The notes under the pieces are model-generated. The model saw only the letters and a list, made by a program, of their open reading frames with translations. It was not told the DNA's origin and made no database searches. Made by a program: the position numbers and the translations under genes. From Laetiporus sulphureus 93-53 (Eukaryota > Basidiomycota > Agaricomycetes > Polyporales > Laetiporaceae), in assembly GCF_001632365.1 (NCBI RefSeq), contig NW_024468552.1:330871-341627 (forward strand): a stretch of DNA of 10,757 nucleotides, read 5' to 3'. Position 1 is the stretch's first letter; every line of letters starts with the position of its first letter. Of the stretch, positions 8,005 to 10,757 are shown piece by piece.

Positions 8005-9351
8005 CAAGCTGTATGATTGCCGACCATTTGTACCATTTGTGGCTGCAGATGGGCCAGGTCTTGCTCAAGTCAACAATGGTACGGGTCACAAAGGGCACCA
8101 TGAATGTCATATGTACTGTGAATTGATCAGACAACACAAAGAAAATGCACCGCATTATTACCCTGCTCTTGCCAAACCTCTAGGCTATACTGTTGCTGGA
8201 TGTGATCATGATGATGTAGACCTCATGACCATTGATCCTTATCCCTCTGCCGAGGAGTATCTATCCAACCTTCACTATGTCTTAGAGTCTACTTCAGATG
8301 GTCAATACAAGAAGTGACGTCGCAAGACTGGAATTGCCAAGCCAAGTCTCTTGAGTGGGCTCTCATGTACTTTCTCTATGCCTGGATGTCTAGCAATTGA
8401 TTTGATGCATCTCATTGCTCTAATCATACCAGACTTGCTTCTTGGACTGTGGTGGGGCACACTAGATTGTAAAAGACCTGATGATAGGTCAACTCGGGAC
8501 TGGGCAGTCTTATGAGGTGAAACATGGAAGACACATGGTGAGGTGGTTGGGAAGATGCTTCCATATCTTCCTGGCTTATTCGATAGGCCACCTCATGATC
8601 TCACAGAGAGACTGAACAGTGGATATAAAGCATGGAAGTTTCTGCTTTATATATTTGGCATGGAGCCTGCACTGTTCTACAATGTCTTGCCTGAAAAATA
8701 CTGGCAGAATTTTTGCCAACTGGTGGCAGCGGGCCGAATACTTCATCAGCACAAAATCACATGAATGCAACTCAATCGTGAGTATCAGCTAATTCTAGAG
8801 TTTACGAAGACCTTCAAGAATTTATACTACTGTGCTAGGCAAGAGCACATCCACTTCTGTTGCCAAAGTATACATGCATTGTGGCATATATCTTGGGAGG
8901 TTATTTGTGTCGGACCTCCTGTCTATTGCACACAATGGATGATGGAGCATACAATTGGAAATCTCGGAGAAGAAATCAAGCAGCTGTCAAATTCTTACAA
9001 GAATTTATCAGAGCGAGGGCTTTGATGTGCACAGGAGAATGCTCTGAAGGCTATGATACCTGCACTTGCAGAAGGCAAAGATGACACAGACACATATTAT
9101 CTTCCCTGTGGTGCCATTGATATTGGCGATGGTTATACTTTACTACATGCAAGAGAAGAGGTACCACACCACATTCCTGGCCCTGAAGTGGTAGCCTTTC
9201 AGCACTTTTTGTCAAATGCTGATGATTTCACTGAAGGTTGGGATGGTAAAATCACAAAATGGGCATGTTTGCACCTTCCAAATGAACAGATTGCATGCTC
9301 AGCATGGAAGGAGAACCTGAAACCCTTAAACAAAATTTGAACTGCTCAAAA

Positions 9352-9410
9352 GTGAATACCTCCAATGTCATCTATGTATGGGACTTATTGTCTTGCATAT
9401 TCAATTATAG
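9352..9410 (+). other. Probable intron or frameshift near the transposase 3' end
   Basis: The frame changes between LKPLNKI...TAQ (to about 9351) and LHLGDSIRFAEVQYYF (from 9411). A GTGAAT donor at 9352 and an ATTATAG acceptor ending at 9410 would define a 59-nt intron, the same size as the one at 5758-5817. The join is one base out of phase, so a single-base indel near the donor must also be assumed, or the change is a plain frameshift. Confidence 0.5.
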
Positions 9411-9821
9411 CTTCACCTGGGTGACAGTATTCGATTCGCAGAGGTCCAGTACTACTTTCGTGCCTCAGTCCAACAGCAAACAGTTATACTTGCAATGGTG
9501 TCAATGTATAGTCAGCCTGACTCTGATCTTCTTGAGAGATCACATAATACAGTATGAGTTTTCAAATATCCTGGATCTCTTTCCCTTTGTGTCGTTGAAG
9601 TGAAGAACATTGTGTCAGTAGTAGCCATGATTCCAGTTCCACGTTCTCTCGGTATGCCCCAAAATGGGCAGTATTTCTTCTTGGTAGAAAAACCTGATTT
9701 AGATGTTGCATGGCCTGGTGGTGCTGTAGAGACAATCATAGAGGAGTAGGATAATGTACTATTTTTGCTATAACAAGTGAATCATGTATGAAATGTTTCT
9801 GGTCCACCCCAAGAATCTGTT

Positions 9822-10189
9822 ATAAGCACCCAAATTCTATGGCTACCATAACATTATTTGGTGTTTAAACTCCTGGTATGCCACAAGAAAAAAGATTTCT
9901 TTGGCTCAAGATGCATTCTAGGAAATGGCTCATCATGAATATAAGATATTTTTATTACTGCTTATCACCCTACAATGTGAACTCTGTGCGCACCTTGATC
10001 GGTGCTTAATCTGGTGGCTACCGCAACATTATTTGATGTCTAAATCCTGGTCTGCCATAAGAAAAATATTTCCTTGGCTTAAGATACATTCTTGGGAAGG
10101 GCACATCACAGAAGTAAGTTGTTTAGATTGCCACTTATGGCTCTAGAATGTGAACTCTGTGCGCACCAATTACCTTGACTGGTGCTTAT
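9822..10189. repeat. Tandemly duplicated 175-bp block with inverted ends
   Basis: Two diverged copies of one unit lie head to tail: GGCTACC(A/G)(T/C)AACATTATTTG starts at 9841 and 10016, and the 21-bp string AATGTGAACTCTGTGCGCACC occurs at 9974-9994 and 10147-10167 (offsets 175 and 173 bp). The whole block is bounded by ATAAGCACC at 9822-9830 and its reverse complement GGTGCTTAT at 10181-10189; GGTGCTTA also closes the first copy at 10001-10008. Each copy ends in a hairpin with GCACC and GGTGC arms (9990-10005 and 10163-10185). No target duplication was seen. No coding is evident; an open frame at 9925-10146 follows the duplication. Confidence 0.7.
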
Positions 10190-10538
10190 TCAAACACCAA
10201 GTTTCTCACAGGCACGTGACAGCAAGCCTTGTTGCCACAAGATGTCTGCGGCGACACCCACAAACTTGACTTTATGCATATATGCTATCTGAGATATGGA
10301 TGCAACACAAGCATCCTTCTCTAGTATCTTTGGGACATTCTACAGTAAAGACAACAGCCTTGAAATGCTTCAGCCAGTCCCATCAAGATCGTTTCATGCA
10401 AGATCAGGTCAGTTGAGACTCGACGCTAACTAGATCTATGGCCAGTGGTCCTGATCATCTACAGAATTCAATAGTTCTCCCATTCTTTCCAGCTCTTCTT
10501 CTTCCTGTATCAGTCCTTTTTAGAGCAGTTACAGTGAT
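10190..10538. other. Gene-free stretch
   Basis: No gene is supported. About 10403-10460 resembles 973-1024 (shared GTCAGTTGAG, then GGCCAGTGGT after 31-32 bp). Confidence 0.35.
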
Positions 10539-10755
10539 CCACAAAACTGTTGATAAGATTGCTCACTTCAACTTGTATAGTAAATATCTCCTCAACCAAT
10601 GGGTCAACTACATTGTATAAGGGCTCATTGGAAAGTGTATTATCATGGCTTTCTAACGCAGTTTTGGTCATATTTTCATCACATTTTGATCCCAAGGTAT
10701 TTACTAATCTTTGAGGGTCACTCTTATCAACAGTTTTGTGGCACACACACAAGTT
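10510..10755 (-). CDS. Open frame running off the right edge, function unknown
   Basis: On the minus strand a frame is open from the window edge (about 10755) to a stop at 10510-10512, about 81 codons, with a balanced, hydrophilic composition (CVCHKTVDKSDPQRLVNTL... to ...VDHCNCSKKD). It could be an exon of a gene that continues outside the window. Against this, it spans the whole 10539-10742 inverted-repeat segment, so its opening may be incidental. I recognise no family. Confidence 0.15.
   Translation of the reverse strand, partial: NLCVCHKTVDKSDPQRLVNTLGSKCDENMTKTALESHDNTLSNEPLYNVVDPLVEEIFTIQVEVSNLINSFVDHCNCSKKD
10539..10742. mobile_element. MITE-like segment with 19-bp terminal inverted repeats
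   Basis: CCACAAAACTGTTGATAAG at 10539-10557 is the exact reverse complement of CTTATCAACAGTTTTGTGG at 10724-10742. The match continues outward with 3 of 5 bases. The segment is 204 bp long and AT-rich, as expected of a small non-autonomous DNA element. No clear target duplication flanks it; the right flank is a CA repeat, which would hide one. Confidence 0.45.
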
Positions 10756-10757
10756 CT

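Larger units (their letters stand above)
5335..9749 (+). pseudogene. Tnp2-family (CACTA/EnSpm) transposase, decayed and interrupted
   Basis: A nearly full-length basidiomycete Tnp2-type transposase, the enzyme that cuts and joins CACTA element ends. The start at 5335 leads to a Cys-rich N-terminus (YYCNCPRFCK), then a Ser/Asp-rich region, CIN-SCLAFTGPF with a following VCHYCDEPHYD (possible zinc site), FSIDSAQLY, WIYIWVLFDL, GPNKPKNLDSF, AADGPGLAQVNN, LAIDLMHLIAL, DLLLGLWWGTLD, FDRPPHDL, LNSGYKAWKFLLYIFGM, MMEHTIGNLGEE, FAEVQYYFRAS and QYFFLVEKPDLD, ending at TAG 9747-9749. Candidate catalytic acids are D (6895-6897), D (8048-8050) and E (8945-8947). Internal stops at 5413, 5470, 5869, 6445, 8315, 8513, 8762, 9023, 9338 and 9555 are all TGA. 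From 5686 to 9351 there is no frameshift once the solo LTR (7122-7999) and the intron at 5758-5817 are removed. A frameshift or missed intron lies near 5457-5470. No CACTA terminal repeats were found. Confidence 0.93.

Noticed and set aside
5281..10538. CACTA terminal inverted repeats around the transposase
   Set aside because: I looked for CACTA-type ends on both sides and found no matching pair; the 5' side is cut by the copia junction.

Overview
The window looks like a gene-poor, repeat-rich stretch of a basidiomycete (probably Agaricomycete) genome. The grounds are a Tnp2-type (CACTA/EnSpm) transposase with the sequence style I know from mushroom-forming fungi, short spliceosomal introns of 59-79 nt, a Ty1/copia polyprotein fragment, and strong CpG scarcity (7 CpG counted by eye in 5881-6480). 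I see no intact gene of known cellular function, no rRNA, tRNA or CRISPR array.

Layout. 1-227: promoter-like or LTR-like sequence with a TATA box. 228-845 (minus): a hydrophobic reading frame of unknown function, probably part of a membrane protein. 846-3480: no gene; it holds three related minisatellite blocks (1562-1640 inverted, 2097-2265, 3117-3220) built on 22-bp and 32-bp units with a GCACTAAGTGC core. 3230-3960: a nested hairpin, a TATA-like site and a 14-bp palindrome around an E-box. About 3962-4261: part of the 3' LTR of a copia element on the minus strand. 4342-5280 (minus): the C-terminal part of that element's pol (end of reverse transcriptase plus RNase H), with four in-frame stops. 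5335-9749 (plus): a nearly full-length Tnp2 transposase pseudogene, head to head with the copia fragment. 7122-7999: a solo LTR of 878 bp inserted in that transposase, with perfect 8-bp terminal inverted repeats and a perfect 5-bp target duplication (GATGG). 9822-10189: a tandemly duplicated block of about 175 bp bounded by a 9-bp inverted repeat. 10539-10742: a short element-like segment with perfect 19-bp inverted ends.

How the parts relate. The clearest history is nested: a CACTA-type transposase gene, an LTR retrotransposon inserted in its coding sequence and later reduced to a solo LTR, a copia relic beside its 5' end, and point-mutation decay of both coding relics. The transposase frame from 5686 to 9351 has no detectable frameshift once the LTR and one intron are removed, yet carries many in-frame stops, all of them TGA. 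Several sit where the family normally has arginine, which suggests CGA to TGA (C-to-T at CpG) and points to cytosine methylation or a RIP-like process rather than random indel decay. Nothing in the window is a clearly new defence or metabolic system; the less explained material is the minisatellite system at 1562-3220, the duplicated block at 9822-10189 and the hydrophobic frame at 228-845.
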